Source of the DNA: Ciona intestinalis | Lineage: Eukaryota > Chordata > Ascidiacea > Phlebobranchia > Cionidae | Length of the DNA stretch: 64,000 nucleotides | Assembly (NCBI RefSeq): GCF_000224145.3 | Contig: NC_020174.2 | Coordinates: 270,870-334,869 of the forward strand | Reading direction: 5' to 3' | In this document: positions 11,447-23,900 of the stretch, piece after piece | Position numbering within the stretch: the first letter of the stretch is position 1 | How the letters are laid out: every line of letters begins with the position of its first letter | Notes under the pieces: model-generated | What the model was told of the DNA's origin: nothing | Database searches by the model: none | Seen by the model: only the letters and a program-made list of their open reading frames with translations | Position numbers and translations under genes: made by a program

Positions 11447-11558
11447 AAGGTGTAAGCCACTCCGTGCACCCCCCTAGCTGCACCACTGCATCACCTCATG
11501 ATTGCTGATCACATGCATAATCACAAATCACGGTCACGATAAATAATTCATGAACTAT

Positions 11559-14138
11559 TCAAATATTTACCTGCAGAAGAAATTCCTTTAGTTTTTTGTA
11601 AGCTGCCTCCAATATGTCATTGACTATTATGATGTCATAAACTCCCTTTTCTTTACCTTTATTGCGCAACAATAGACATTGTAAATAACAATAAAGCTAT
11701 AAAACCAGCACAAGGCTAGTGCTTACTGTACAACCTAACCTATAATTCTACTCTGTATGGGTGAGGTCCAACGCCAAAGTACCTGGGATTTAGACCACAG
11801 TTGACGTCAAGCCTCCATCCACAATATTACTTTAATTAACACTAACTTAAGTAGATATAGCTACATTATTTTGAGCATAAAAATTAAAGAATATATTTCG
11901 GTTTAATGACATACCGGCACGGGCGCGCAGCTATTAAAACGTTAAACATTAACGCACAATTTATAAAGAAAGCTTTTAATCTATGATGTATCAAATGTTA
12001 TTGGCCCCTAAAGATTTTGGTCTCTACAACACCACCAATGTAAAAAGAGAACGCTAACATTGACTTGGCAAAGCTAGCTGCAGCAACTTTGGTTCACCGG
12101 GTATAAACATTACTTTGATGCTGTACGAGATTAGGACCGAAAAGTCTTTCCTGCTGTATTTAAATACTAATCACTAAAACCACATATAAGCAAACTTACT
12201 GTATTGTAAAGCAGAAGCAGCGGTTGCCATTCTACGTTCGATGCTTTCAGCTGTTTCAGTTCCACGCTCGTTTAAACGATTTTGTAATGTCTGGAATATA
12301 AAACAGATATATTGGTGAAAGGCAGGGTTAGAATTCAAGGCCCAGGCAGGGTGGGTAAGTGTACTGTGATATTAATGTTAAAGGCATAGCTTTGAATTAA
12401 TGTTAAATAAGACACTCAAGTTCCCACCCACAAGGATATAAGTGACCAAACCAACCAAAAGTCATGTCTGCTTATCCACACACTACAATAGCTTCAGGAA
12501 CTCGACTGTGAGCATGGGAGTGGCATCCATAGATAAGTCACTCAAGTTCCCACCCACAAGGATATAAATGACCAAACCAACCAAAAGTCATGTCTGCTTA
12601 TCCACACACTGCAATAGCTCCAGCAATCGACTGTGGACATGGGAGTGGCAACTAATGTGTCCTTACCTCCAGTGATGGTGGGGCAATGAAGACACACAGA
12701 GGATCCAGATCCGTCTTCTTGATGCTTTTCACTCCTTGTTCATCAATATCCAACAAACATATCTTGTTGTTCTTCAGGACATCTTGTACCGCTTGTTTGC
12801 TGTGGATTGTATGAAGATCAATATTAGGTACAACATTACCCGCTGGTGCAGCCATAATGAGAAAAGTTCCATTCTAATTGGGACTTTTTGGGAGTTTACT
12901 GTTGTTGTTTAGGTTAAGGTGTGCCCTCGAAATTTAGAAGGTGTTTTAGTGTGGCTTTGAGATTTATAACACTAAATAAATAACTAAAAACTGTGCCATT
13001 ATATCACTTGAAGGAATATAACTTTTTTATCCTTAGTTGTTATTACACGAGTGTTCTGTTTCATGCACCTCATGCTCACTCACAAGTTACTGCGTACAGA
13101 ACTTTGTGGGTGATTATAGAAAGTAGTATGAAATAACAAAACCACTGTTGTTACCTGGTCCCATACATGTTGTTAGAGAACTTTGCGTGTTCGATAAAGT
13201 TGCCACGATGGATTTCCTTCTCCATTTCCTCCACTGTAGTGAAATGATAATGTTTCCCACCAACTTCACCCGGCCGGGGTTGCCGTGTCGTATCTGTGGG
13301 TATGATGTCATTAAATATGATGCCATAAATATGGGGTCAATAATGTATGGCTCATGGGTGACATCATGAACTATTGTTGAAACTAAAACGGGGCTGATGA
13401 TAAAGAGTGTGACATCACAAACAGCATGACATCATCAGGCAGAAAACGGCAACATCAAACAATGTGAATGATTTTTGGGCGAAATGTACATTTTATAGAA
13501 AAGAATTCAGTTGACTTTGTTGTCGGATAAATATTCCATAGCACTTGACCCTCAAAATCAACCATATACTACGCTGCTTTTGCAACTGGGTACAGTGTAA
13601 TATACCAATATTGGCTTCCCTAATACAGAATTTGATTTTACCAGGATTTCGTCTGCCATATGGCAACTGGTTGGTAAAATTTGCGGCTCAGACAATACAC
13701 AGTAGAATCACCAGGTAAATTATTGTATCGCTCTTTGGTGTTATGGTTCCACATGTAACGTGCTGTAGTGTATGTTCCACGCGCCAACTCGAGTTCGCTC
13801 GAGGCAGAGAAGGCGCCGTATTATTATTATTGTTGTTGTTGTTGTAACGCGCGTGTGCACTCCTGTGTGTGACGTGTTTGTCACAGGCTCGCCACGTTTC
13901 CTTCTCTCTTTTTGGGTGTGACAAGTTTTGTGGAGGTGAACGGCAATTGCAATATGGTTTGATCGCGTAAGGAGTTATGAATAAATATACGATACGCTAC
14001 ATTATATATATATGTGGAAATAAACTTACGCGAAACACTGAATCCAAACTCATTTGGGAATTCTTTGAACAGCAAACCCAACAAAGTACTTTTCCCACTC
14101 CCAGACGGCCCACTGAACACAACTGGTCTTAATGCCAT
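11559..14138 (-). CDS. GUK1: Guanylate kinase (GMP kinase)
   Basis: Five exons: 14138-14030, 13293-13155, 12799-12667, 12290-12200, 11656-11571 (reading through to TGA at 11561-11559), giving 189 residues against about 197 in vertebrates. It catalyses ATP-dependent phosphorylation of GMP/dGMP to GDP/dGDP in the cytosol. Motifs in order: P-loop GPSGSGKST with FGFSVSH (exons 1/2), the GMP-binding TTRQPRPGE and GNFIEHAKF, NNMYGTSK, CLLDIDEQGVK, FIAPPS, the lid RLNERGTET, and the terminal YDIIIVND. All joins keep frame. Exon 5 ends CTGCAG before GTAAAT: reading through gives a short VNI tail, while splicing there would join in phase 0 to the acidic exon at 8754-8338. Intron 3 holds a two-copy 126-base repeat. 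The start ATG matches the family N-terminus. ZC3H15 diverges 1.26 kb away. Confidence 0.9.
12407..12652. repeat. Two tandem copies of a ~126-base repeat
   Basis: CTCAAGTTCCCACCCACAAG ... CCAACCAAAAGTCATGTCTG ... occurs at 12415 and 12541 with few differences. The same sequence lies inverted at 20775-20950. It sits in a GUK1 intron directly beside exon 3 (12667-12799). Confidence 0.85.
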
Positions 14139-15397
14139 GATTTTATTATTAATGTTTCAGGTGATTTAATAAAATTAAATGATTCTAAACACAAAATTAA
14201 AAATATATATAAAAACAATCAAATAGTGTTGATTTATAAATGTTACAGCGACTGTTAATCCTCACTAAGTAAGGAACGAACTGAACAAGCGTCGCAACCA
14301 TAAAATTTGAACATATTACTACTGCAACCAAAACACTACATTATCATATTAGACCACGGATTCACTTTATAAAAGTTTATTAATTTCGTAATATAAAACT
14401 TTGTATTTAAAAAAATATTTGTAGGGTTATTAATATCCGCCATAAAATACATTCATATAGAACTTGGCACTAAATCTTTATCAAAAGCAAGGTACAAATA
14501 TAACGCGACGCGTGACCTAGCGTCCTAGCCTATCGTACAAAGCGCTTATAACTCGTACGTGTCCACAATTTATAGCTTCAGTTTGATTGACAGTTATTGT
14601 TTTGTTTACTATATGCAGCCCTGACGAACCCAACAGACATGCAAGCATGCAAAACCAGACCATCTGCCAACGTAACTTTGGAAAATACGCGTTTTACTAC
14701 GTCATCAAACGTTATATACAAATGACGTCACTGGGTTTTCACGCATGATTGATTCGCAGAAGAAATGTGATTAATTTGTGGGGAGCAAGAGAAATTAAAA
14801 AAATGTATTTTATCTTAACAGTGCAGTAAAATATTATAATTTTACTGTAAATGACTGTAGGGAACCGAGTAGTATATTCAACCAAATTTGAGTTTATAAA
14901 TTAATCAGCTATCATGACACTTACCGACAACCACGTTCTGGACACAACCCCTTCTGCAAGGAAACATGCTGTAAAAATTCGTGACGTCACTTGAGATTTG
15001 TTAAACAAACTTTCTTAGAATTTGTGAATTTTATCTTTAAATTTATGAAAATAAAGTAAAATATTGTAATTATAACAAATGTGTGTTTCATTTTTACAAG
15101 AGTTAACGAATTTTAATGTAATTTAGGCGCTAGTAAATAATCCTCTTTTAACTTTATCTGTATGCTAACTCCAACTGTTAGAAGCTTTACAATTATTGTT
15201 ACCAACCAGCAAATCTATTTTAGTTAATTAAAATTATTTACTCGTATTTTAGTAGCTTAAAATACAAGCTTGACTGTGATCATACATTATACTCATAGGA
15301 AAATACATAGAGACGAAGACACCTATGTTAAAGTAATTAATTTGATTGGCATTCCAGTGCAGTAGCAATATTTTTGTGTCGTTGTAAATATAAGAAG
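14139..15397. promoter_or_regulatory. Divergent upstream region between GUK1 and ZC3H15
   Basis: A shared 1.26 kb region from which GUK1 (minus) and ZC3H15 (plus) run apart. It contains two perfect palindromic CRE-type sites TGACGTCA at 14723-14730 and 14982-14989. A short minus-strand ATG frame near 14924-14968 followed by GTAAGTG could be a 5' exon but could not be joined. The promoter role is inferred from position. Confidence 0.45.
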
Positions 15398-18300
15398 ATG
15401 CCGCCCAAGAAAAACAAGGGAGCCAGCACCAAAACTGAACAAAAGAAAAAGGATAAGATTATAGAGGTTCGTGCCTTAACTCCTTAGTTTAATGTTTATG
15501 AGGTGAAGCTGCGGTGCTAGTAAAGAATCTCCCCCCCCCCTCACCTTTTTTGCTAACCACTAACCCCTAGGTTGGGGGGTTAGTAGTTAGTGGTTAGTGT
15601 TTAGCAAATAAGGTGGGGGGGAAGATTCACTAGCACCGAAGTATTAAGTGGCTACATTATATGCCAACCTCTAATATGTTGCTTTTTGTCTCTTATTTTT
15701 TTGATGTCAGGTCACGAAAGTATTGTACAATAGCACTAAACATTTATGTCTTTTAAAACATATCAACCTACAAAGCTACATACTTGGTAACTTGTAAGTG
15801 GACACAAGGTGTATGAAACAGAATGCTCGTGCTGACAAGCAAAAGTAAATATAGAAGCTAAATTAATTTATTTATATTTTCAGGATAAAACTTTTGGATT
15901 AAAAAACAAGAAAGGGTCGAAACAACAAAAGTTTGTTAAACATGTCAATCAACAAGTTAAAGCAGGGGGCGACCCAAATGCAAGGAGGGTAGGTTGTTTT
16001 GTTTGCAAGTGTTAAAATTATATGACTCCTTGGTGTTGGGGGTAATATACCTACATCCCAGGTCTCAGCTGTGCCTTACTGAAGATCTCACTCTTATAGA
16101 ATAGAATCTCTATTTTTGAGTGTTTATAAACTGCCTCAGTCGGGTCTAGATGGTAGCACCCTGGATGTTGGGGTAATATATCTACATTCCAGGTCTCAGG
16201 TTCGCCTCACTGAAGCAATCACCCTTATAGAATAGAATCTCTATTATTGACTTCATATTTTCTTCCTCAGATTGAACAACAAAGACTCGAAGAAAAGAAA
16301 AAGAAAGAAGAAGAAAAGAGAAAAAGGGAAGAAATGGACAGCTTGTTTAAACCTGTTGTTATTCAGAACAAAGTTGGAAAAGGTAAATAAAAACTTAAAA
16401 ATGGGTTGCTGGGCCAAACTACTTAATTCTGCTTGGGAGCTAATTCATGTGGTACAAAATAAATTAATTTGCTGAATGTGTTCAGCATTCAACACATTCA
16501 GCAAATCCCCTTTGGCATAAAATATTTGGTGCTTAATATGGTACAGATTGAACCTTGCAAAAGTTTGTATAATTCTGCCACTGATTATTGTTTCTCATCC
16601 ACAGGTGCCGACCCCAAGTCAGTGTTGTGTGCGTTCTTTAAACAAGGATTGTGCCATAAGGGAGACAGATGTAAGTTCTCCCATGATCTTGCTATAGAGA
16701 GGAAAGGAGAAAAAAGAAGTTTGTATTCCGATGTGAGAGAGGAAGATATGGCGAATGGTGGGTTGGCTGTGGTGTAGAAACTAACATGTAGTATATATAG
16801 AAGGTTGGAGTAAAAGGGTTTATGTTTTCATTCTCTTTTATCTTCTTGTTTATAATCGTATCCTCACGAATCTACATTAGCCTGGTTAATTGTTAACGAT
16901 TAGGAAAATGGGATTTTATGTGCTAACAATATCAATCTAACTTCTGAACCCCACAGTATTATATATGTATAGTTAGATACGTTTTGACCAACTTTTTAAG
17001 TTGTAACCCGACTTAATATTTTGAGACAATGGTATTCGAATATTTATCCATGAAAAATTAAAGTTATCGTTTCAATATATTTTGACTAAATTGTACAAAA
17101 TTTAATATTCAAGACACAATGGATAAATGGGACGAAGACAAACTGAAGGAGGTGGTTGAGAAGAAACATGGGGCTGGTAACAAACAGAAAACGAAAACTG
17201 ACATTGTGAGTTTATTTACTATCATAACTAACTTGCTGTTTGTTCTAAATGACATGAATGCTGAAATATTGAGGCATTTTCTATAGAGGCCTAATTCATA
17301 AACACAGGGGAGGCAGGGATAGTTAGACACACAATCCTGTGAAACAAATCTAACTTATTGGTTGTAATGTTTACTGATTGTGGTTATTAAAATGATAAAG
17401 TCACCTAAAGATTGATGTTTGTGTTTCATTGAATCAATAATTTTATATTTAGGTTTGCAAACATTTTGTTCAAGCGATTGAAGAAAAGAAATACGGTTGG
17501 TTTTGGTCTTGTCCAAATGGGGGAACTAACTGTATGTATAGGTTCGTATATAATGCTGTTGCCACTAGTGTATATACATAGCAGAACATTTTTAAATATT
17601 TTCCTTTGTATACAATAAATACAACAAATATCCAAGATATGGGAAACAGCATAACAGTTGTGGGCTGTCCTGCACTTTAAGGACAAAAATAAATTAAAGG
17701 TAATTGGTTTAAAAGTGTATTTGTTTAACTGTCCCAATAGGTAGTAACTCATTATGTGTTGCAAAAAAACAGATTAGAGTTAGTTTAAAAATAAAGTTAG
17801 GAAACATAATAATTGTTTGTTGTGTTTTCCAGACATGCATTGCCTCCTGGCTTCGTGTTGAAAAGCGAGCAGAAGAAGATGGACGCTCAAGCTGAGCAAA
17901 TATCTATTGAGGATCTTGTGGAAAAAGAACGAGCAGCACTGGGATCTAAAGTTACAAGGGTATGGAAACACTGAAAATGTATAGCTATAATTGCTTTTCT
18001 GATAGTAGCAAAAACAGTATTGCACCAGCGTTTAGTCTGGCGTGCAGCAAGCATTCATTAGGGTATTCATCATTACCACTGTCTCAGATGAAATGTTGGT
18101 GGAATCTCTTAATGTTTTTAAAGTCTGGTGTTAGGGGTTTGCATTATACCCCAAAAATACGGGCTCCATACTGATACTATTGTTGGCATATGTGTCCTTG
18201 GGAAAACGCTTAGAGCAATTGTACCAAATTATTGATCTTTTATATATTTTTAATGTGCAACACTGTTGAATATTGCTTAGGTAACACTGGAGACCTTCCT

Positions 18301-19585
18301 TGCTTGGAAGAAGAGAAAGAAGGAGGAAAAGATCAAGAAAATGAAAGCTAACAAGGATTCAAGGCAGCGAGATTTCAAGTCAGGGAAATGTCTTGGGGTG
18401 AGTTATATATATATATATATATAATAGTTGGGGTAAGATGGCACATGTTTAAATAGGCTGGGTTAAGACGGTCCACATTTAAGAAAGTAAGATGGGGTAA
18501 TAAACCTTTACCCCAAATTCTATGGCATACTTCTCTTAACAAAACCTACAACCCCTCACCCCATACAGAATAGGAAATATAAGATAACTATATCTAAAAA
18601 TAAAAAGGGCCTTACCTATGTAAGATATAATATAAGATATTTATGTGTCACAGGTGAGTGGTCGCGAAGTGTTTGAGTTCCAACCTGAGATGGTGGGTGC
18701 CGATGATGATGAGGCCGATGAAGTAACGTACGTAGAAATCATATATACAATATACATCATATAAACATAGATATGTTAAAGCTGTGGATATGATAAATTG
18801 AAATATATCAATGTCCACTGCCTTGGCACATGTGTGTATTGTGCCTCTAGCTTCGGGTTACAGTTTCAAGACTTTATGCTGCCACCATTGTTGGCATAGG
18901 TGTTTATCAGCGGGCATGAGGTGTATCAAACAGAACACCCATGGCCCATGTAATAACGACCGGGTGCCCCGCTACACGAGGGTAAATAGGATTTACTCCT
19001 ATAATATGATGAGTCATCAGGTACGAGCATAGTGATGACGAGGCGGAAAAGGTTGAGATTCGAGGAATATCCGACGCCATGTTTGTTCCAGAGGAAGTCG
19101 ATTCAAGCGGAACGCAAGCTTCGAACGAACGACTGAAGTCAATGAACCATGACGGTAAATATCTTTATTGTTTTCAATAACGTGTTATATGATATTTAAA
19201 TTGGCGCTTTCGTTATAAAAGGATTTTTGACAGACAAAATGTTGGTAAAATAAAACTTATATACTAAGGAATCAATGTATATACTGTAGGTTGGGGTAAG
19301 ATGGTGCATGGTTTTATTACCCTATGTTTAAGTTTCTCACAGATTCAGAGGATTCAAGCAGGCTGTGGCTATGTGGAAAACTTCAGAATTCATTTACTAA
19401 AATTTATCTTTGACAAAATTGATATTTTTACAGAAAATGACAAACTTTCTGAGGCGGCAGGTGGAGAGGTTGTAACTAATGGTGTCACGAAAGATGAGGT
19501 TGCCACAGATGTCCCTGTTGATGAAGACCTTTTCACGGAAGACTTGGATGATTTAGATGCTGAATTAGAAGGACTAGATGTTTAG
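15398..19585 (+). CDS. ZC3H15: Zinc finger CCCH protein 15 (DRG family regulatory protein 1)
   Basis: Eleven exons: 15398-15466, 15884-15988, 16271-16382, 16605-16757, 17114-17205, 17453-17541, 17833-17959, 18281-18397, 18654-18727, 19021-19154, 19434-19585. All GT/AG, frame continuous, 407 residues (human 426). It starts [10 protein letters not shown] as in the vertebrate protein, followed by [12 protein letters not shown]. The first CCCH finger is [19 protein letters not shown] (exon 4). The second begins [17 protein letters not shown] and ends CMYRH (exons 6/7). Then come the DRG1-binding (DFRP) segment [13 protein letters not shown] and [11 protein letters not shown], and an acidic tail ending ELEGLDV. 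The family binds and stabilises the GTPase DRG1 and associates with ribosomes. Exon 9 ends at an ambiguous GTACGTA, resolved to GTA-AC|GTACGT because it alone restores ACG-TAC-GAG. Intron 1 contains a poly-C foldback. Confidence 0.93.
15512..15638. repeat. Foldback element with poly-C/poly-G arms
   Basis: CGGTGCTAGTAAAGAATC followed by a 12-base C run and CACCTTTTTTGCTAA at the left. The right side is the near-exact inverse (TTAGCAAATAAGGTGGGGGG, then GATTCACTAGCACCG), giving arms of about 50 bases. The centre repeats GTTAGTGGTTAGTG. It lies in intron 1 of ZC3H15. Confidence 0.85.
16030..16250 (-). repeat. Dispersed ~100-base element ('GGTGAGGTCCTACAG' family), two copies
   Basis: Two inverted copies (from about 16035 and 16160), each with GGTAATATACCTACATCCCA or a variant and then CTTATAGAATAGAATCTC. 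The consensus in plus sense is TTCTATATGGGTGAGGTCCT, then ACAGTGAGGCATGCCATGGG, ACCTGGGATTTAGGCCAGAG, TTGGCCCATTACCCCAACAC. Further copies lie near 5200, 11750, 23770, 24360, 28480-28765, 41470, 45300, 46110, 46570, 47320, 47880, 51108, 54650, 57565-57820, 60705 and 61620. Confidence 0.75.
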
Positions 19586-20999
19586 TTTCATGTTTATTTT
19601 ATGGGTGATTGACAGCTCTTGCTGGGTTTTTCAAAAACTTTTACTCTGCGTTCCGAAAAAAAATGCAATTTTCTGGTTGTTAGTCCTTATTTTACGTCTC
19701 ACGAAGTTGTTTTAGGCTTTAAACATAATTTGCTTCCAATCTGTAAGTTCTCAGTTAATTCTATGATTTTGTGCATGCTGCTGAACTACTGAAAGCGTTC
19801 ATGCCACAAGCCAACTAACTGCAGATGAATGGATGTTTTGTTCCAAGATACCGGGTGCTCAAATCTTGTTATTTATATCTTCCAATGTTAAATGCTGAAG
19901 GAAAGTTTTTCAATGGAATCGAAAGTGTTTTGTATTGTTTAGCTGCCGTGTTGGAAGGTAGCACTGCAGAAATGTGAATAGATCTTCTTTTACACCAGAT
20001 ATATCAAGTTACGACATAGATGCTTGCTTATGTGCCTCTTGTTCACTGTCAAGTTACACTATAGGTATTTTTGCATAGTTAACTAAACACATATGTTTAG
20101 GTATGTGTGGTTTTTGCAAAACCTTTTGCCCACGGTCTAGTTATGTAACGGGGTGTTATATCTGCATAAGTAACATGCTTTTAGAATCGCAACGTTACAG
20201 TATCCTAACAAGTGTTAATACAGTACTTATTTATTTGACCTTCATGAAAGGCTTGTGTAGGAACGAACATTAGATGATACTGTACTATCAGCAGAGACCA
20301 AACAAACATTTGTGTCATCAAAAACAGTGTTTATTACAAAACAAACGAAACAATTTCAAAAATCATTTTCCCGCGTCATTCTGTATTTACACAACGTTTT
20401 ATGTTGTGTTGTTTAATTCGGGGACAATATTCAGGTAGTTGCATACGGGTGCGTGTTTGTGCGTCGACGCTGTATTTCTGTTAATTTAAGCCTAATCCCT
20501 GCTCTACCTTCGGATGTCGCTCATATAGAATAGAAACGGCAGTGAAATACAGAATAGCAGCAAAGTAACTTACGATATACCTGGATGTGGAGTACGTTCT
20601 CACTACATTTCAACGCATCAGTGGAAGACAGTTTGAAACATTGACGGATTACAAAGCAGTAAAGGTACAGTAGGAAACAGAAAGTAACTTAGAGCACCAC
20701 AAACGCATAAGAGGAGACTTGACACGAAAAGAAAATGTTTAAACAATGCTGTCTGGCTATGAAGAGGTGTCTATTGGTTGGTTTGGTCATTTATATCCTT
20801 GTGGGTGGGAACATGAGTGACTTATCCATGGTTTCCACTCCCATGCCCACAATCGAGTTGCTAAAGCTATTGCAGTGTGTGAATAAGGAAAAGCAAACAT
20901 GACTTTTGGTTGGTTTGGTCATTTATATCGTCGTGGATGGGAACTTGTTTAGCGTCTACGCTTGAAGTGATTCAGGTTAAAGAAACAAATAAAGTAAAA
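19586..20999. other. Convergent 3' flanks of ZC3H15 and the GPCR; no gene seen
   Basis: Holds the 3' regions of two convergent genes. A minus-strand AATAAA (TTTATT on plus, about 20329-20334) could end the GPCR transcript. A copy of the 126-base repeat sits at 20775-20950. Confidence 0.4.
20775..20950. repeat. Inverted copies of the 126-base repeat seen in GUK1
   Basis: GGTTGGTTTGGTCATTTATA occurs twice (about 20777 and 20908), each followed by TCC/TCGTGGGTGGGAAC. This is the inverse complement of the repeat at 12407-12652; the second copy is truncated. Confidence 0.75.
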
Positions 21000-23900
21000 T
21001 TAATGCGAAGTATCGACAACCCCACTGTCCCTGTAACTTGGCTTTTGTTCATCATCATGACTCGACAATAAACCATTGTGCTTTAATAAAGACGTAGTTG
21101 TGTCGTCACTATCTTTCGTTTGTTGCGTAGTTTCTGATGGTTCCTCCTCCACAAAGTTCGTTCGCTCTGTTTCAAGAAATACATCATCCTTTGATGACGT
21201 TATAGGTTCAGTAACGTCACGACTGTGCCTCTCGTTTGTTTCGTCATCACTTTTTGCGACGTCTGAGTTGCAGCGACGACCAGGCCGTGGGCTTTTGTCA
21301 AAAGATTCAAGTTTTAGGTCACCGTCCGGTGTTGTGTTTTTAATTCCCAANGAAAGGCAGACTTTGTCCAAGTTTTGAAACTTCCAAAGTTTGTGCCTGG
21401 ATTTTGTTTAACGCTGGACTGCGGACTTCTCCTGTTACAGTGTTACTTCTCTCTCGTGAGCAGGTTTCGAACCCAGTAGCCTCGGTACTCGGGGAAGCGA
21501 GCCTACCGAGGTTATTTGGCCGCTGTAGGCACTCATGACTATCAAATGAACGAATGCCGCTGCTGGATGAAGGCTCACGCCGTACAACCGCACGGTGGCG
21601 GTCGTGGAACACGACTTTTTCAACAGGACTGCATGGCAAACCCTATGGACAAAAAAACATCTTTTTAACATTTCCCACAACGAGAATTAATTAGCGCTAC
21701 ATTATTATGTCATACTTGTATTTAGGGTTACGTTATACTTTTTACGCCGCTTTAACGACTGTTGGTTTTTTTCCCTTCTCTTCGTTGTTTTAATTTGTTT
21801 AATCTCCACAATCGTATTCGAAGAGATTAATCAAACTTGTATTATAATACAGATTAGAGGTAAACTCGCAGGAAACCGCCATTTCCTTTGTTACCGATTG
21901 TGACGTAGCGTGTATCTGGAACGTTTCAAGCTACGTCATGTTTTTTCCCTTGTTTAAAATCGACCCCGCGATGACGTATGTGTTGAAAAAAATCGATTAA
22001 AACCAAATGTTTATCAGAGTAAGAGATTTGAACGATTGCTTAAAAGCTTTTCGAAACATAAACACATTCGATCTTAAAGATTGCCCGCCTTACCACAATC
22101 AAGTTACTAAGTTTAGCCCAGCAGTGGTACACAACATTGTTATTCTAAAAAGCGTTCGAAAACGTTACTGGACATATTCATATAAACGTATTTGGATATC
22201 GCCCCAGAATTTGTATCAGACTGGGATAAGATGGTTTAAGTTTTCATTCTCATTTTTCGTCCTATTTGATCTCAATTAATTGCATTGCACAAGCAAATCA
22301 AATTTATTATGCCATCCACTTACGTAATCAATGACGTCATCGTCGCTTGCTCTTCGATTTCTTCTAGCAGACCGAACGGAAGAATCTCCACCACGACGGG
22401 AAACCCCCGGACTCGCAACCGACCCCTGTTGACTACTACGTGCACGTTTACTACTTCGCTTGCTGCCTTGACGACCTGGAAGAAATGACATCACGTATTA
22501 AAACAAGTGTCCATGTTAGGATCTCATATATCTAAATGTGTATGTTTAGCTGCCAAGCTACGGTTGTATCAGAGACCCCCTGTAAAGCAGGTTTTACCCG
22601 TAGCGTGTTTACTACGGTGGTTTTGTTTTAATTATAATTTACGGTGGTTTTGTTTTAATTATAATTTGATCTTTGTAATCGTAACCGAAGCAATAATCTT
22701 GGGTTAAATCCTAAATTAGTGGTTTAAAAAGTGCGGTTTACAATGCGGTCACACAGTCGTTTGTTCGAACACAATGGACAGCAGATAAACATATTACGTC
22801 ACAAACCACGTTTCTTACGTAACCTAACAATAGCTCTTATTACGTTTTGCATAAAAGGGGTCTGTCACAGATGTGAGAGATACCAAATGATACTGATGTT
22901 AAATGATAGGAGATTCGGGTTCAAGGCTCGACGCTGCTACCATTTTGTTTGCGCATTAACTTATAAGAATTGGGCACGAGATGTAGAAAACAGAACGCCC
23001 AAAATGTGATATAGCGAGTGTCATTGCCCCGCCATGTGAGTATGTATAAATAAGTTACATTGATTGATTCACTTACTTGATATTCTTCGTCTGAATTCAG
23101 CAAATGCACCACGTGATGCAAAACTATCTGATGACGTTTCAAACTCTGCTGTTTTCATGTTTCGAATCATCGCCTGTGATTGGACAGTTTGAGAATTACG
23201 ATTATGGCGTAATCGGAAACAATAAGTTCGAAATTGTTTTTTTTTTATAAGATAGTCGATTAATATTCCTTCGTAAAAACCGCTACAGTACGGATTACAA
23301 TAAACCGCTTTATTGGAACAGTAGAGCTGCAATCGCGGGCGGTATAAACCAAGTAGGAACACACATGATGTTTCATACGCCCCATGCTTACTGTTGTGTG
23401 GTTACAGTTTCTTTTTACAAAGTTACATACGTGGTATGAGGTATATATGAAACAGAACAGCCGTGTTATAACAACTGTTGTTTAGAATTACTAAGTTACA
23501 TTCATTCAAGATATCTTAGACATGCACTATATTTCTAATAACGAGTCCTTAACTTACCAGCAATTCTTGTCGATATCTGACATTAGTAGCAACATACACG
23601 ACCGGGTTAAGCATGGGTTGTAGGAAAGCAAGTCCAAATGTAAGCCAGGTGAACCAAGTTGATGACTTCACACCGGTTGATGCTTCGGCTAGAACTCGAA
23701 TCTGTACGAACACATGTGCGCACGTGAATATAAACGCTGTTATTTATACAATACAATATGTACATTCTATTCTTTAGGTGAAACCCTACAGTGAGGCATA
23801 GCATGGGACTGGAATTTAGGCCAGAGTTGCCCCATTACTTCAACATATGGTAACTTCACACGATTGCGGACGTGCGTATGAAACAGTTACAACGTTTTGC

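Larger units (their letters stand above)
8764..11558. other. Intergenic or large GUK1 intron; repeats, no other gene
   Basis: If the acidic exon at 8338-8754 belongs to GUK1 this is its last intron; otherwise it is intergenic. It contains a hAT-terminus-like fragment near 9125-9170 (CAGTGGTTCCCAAACTTTTT), the MITE at 10092-10316 and a SINE at 11270-11446. No supportable exon was found. Confidence 0.45.

Noticed and set aside
14924-14968. Minus-strand candidate exon MFPCRRGCVQ... followed by GTAAGTG
   Set aside because: No AG acceptor between it and the GUK1 ATG allows a coding join; it may be a 5'UTR exon but cannot be supported.
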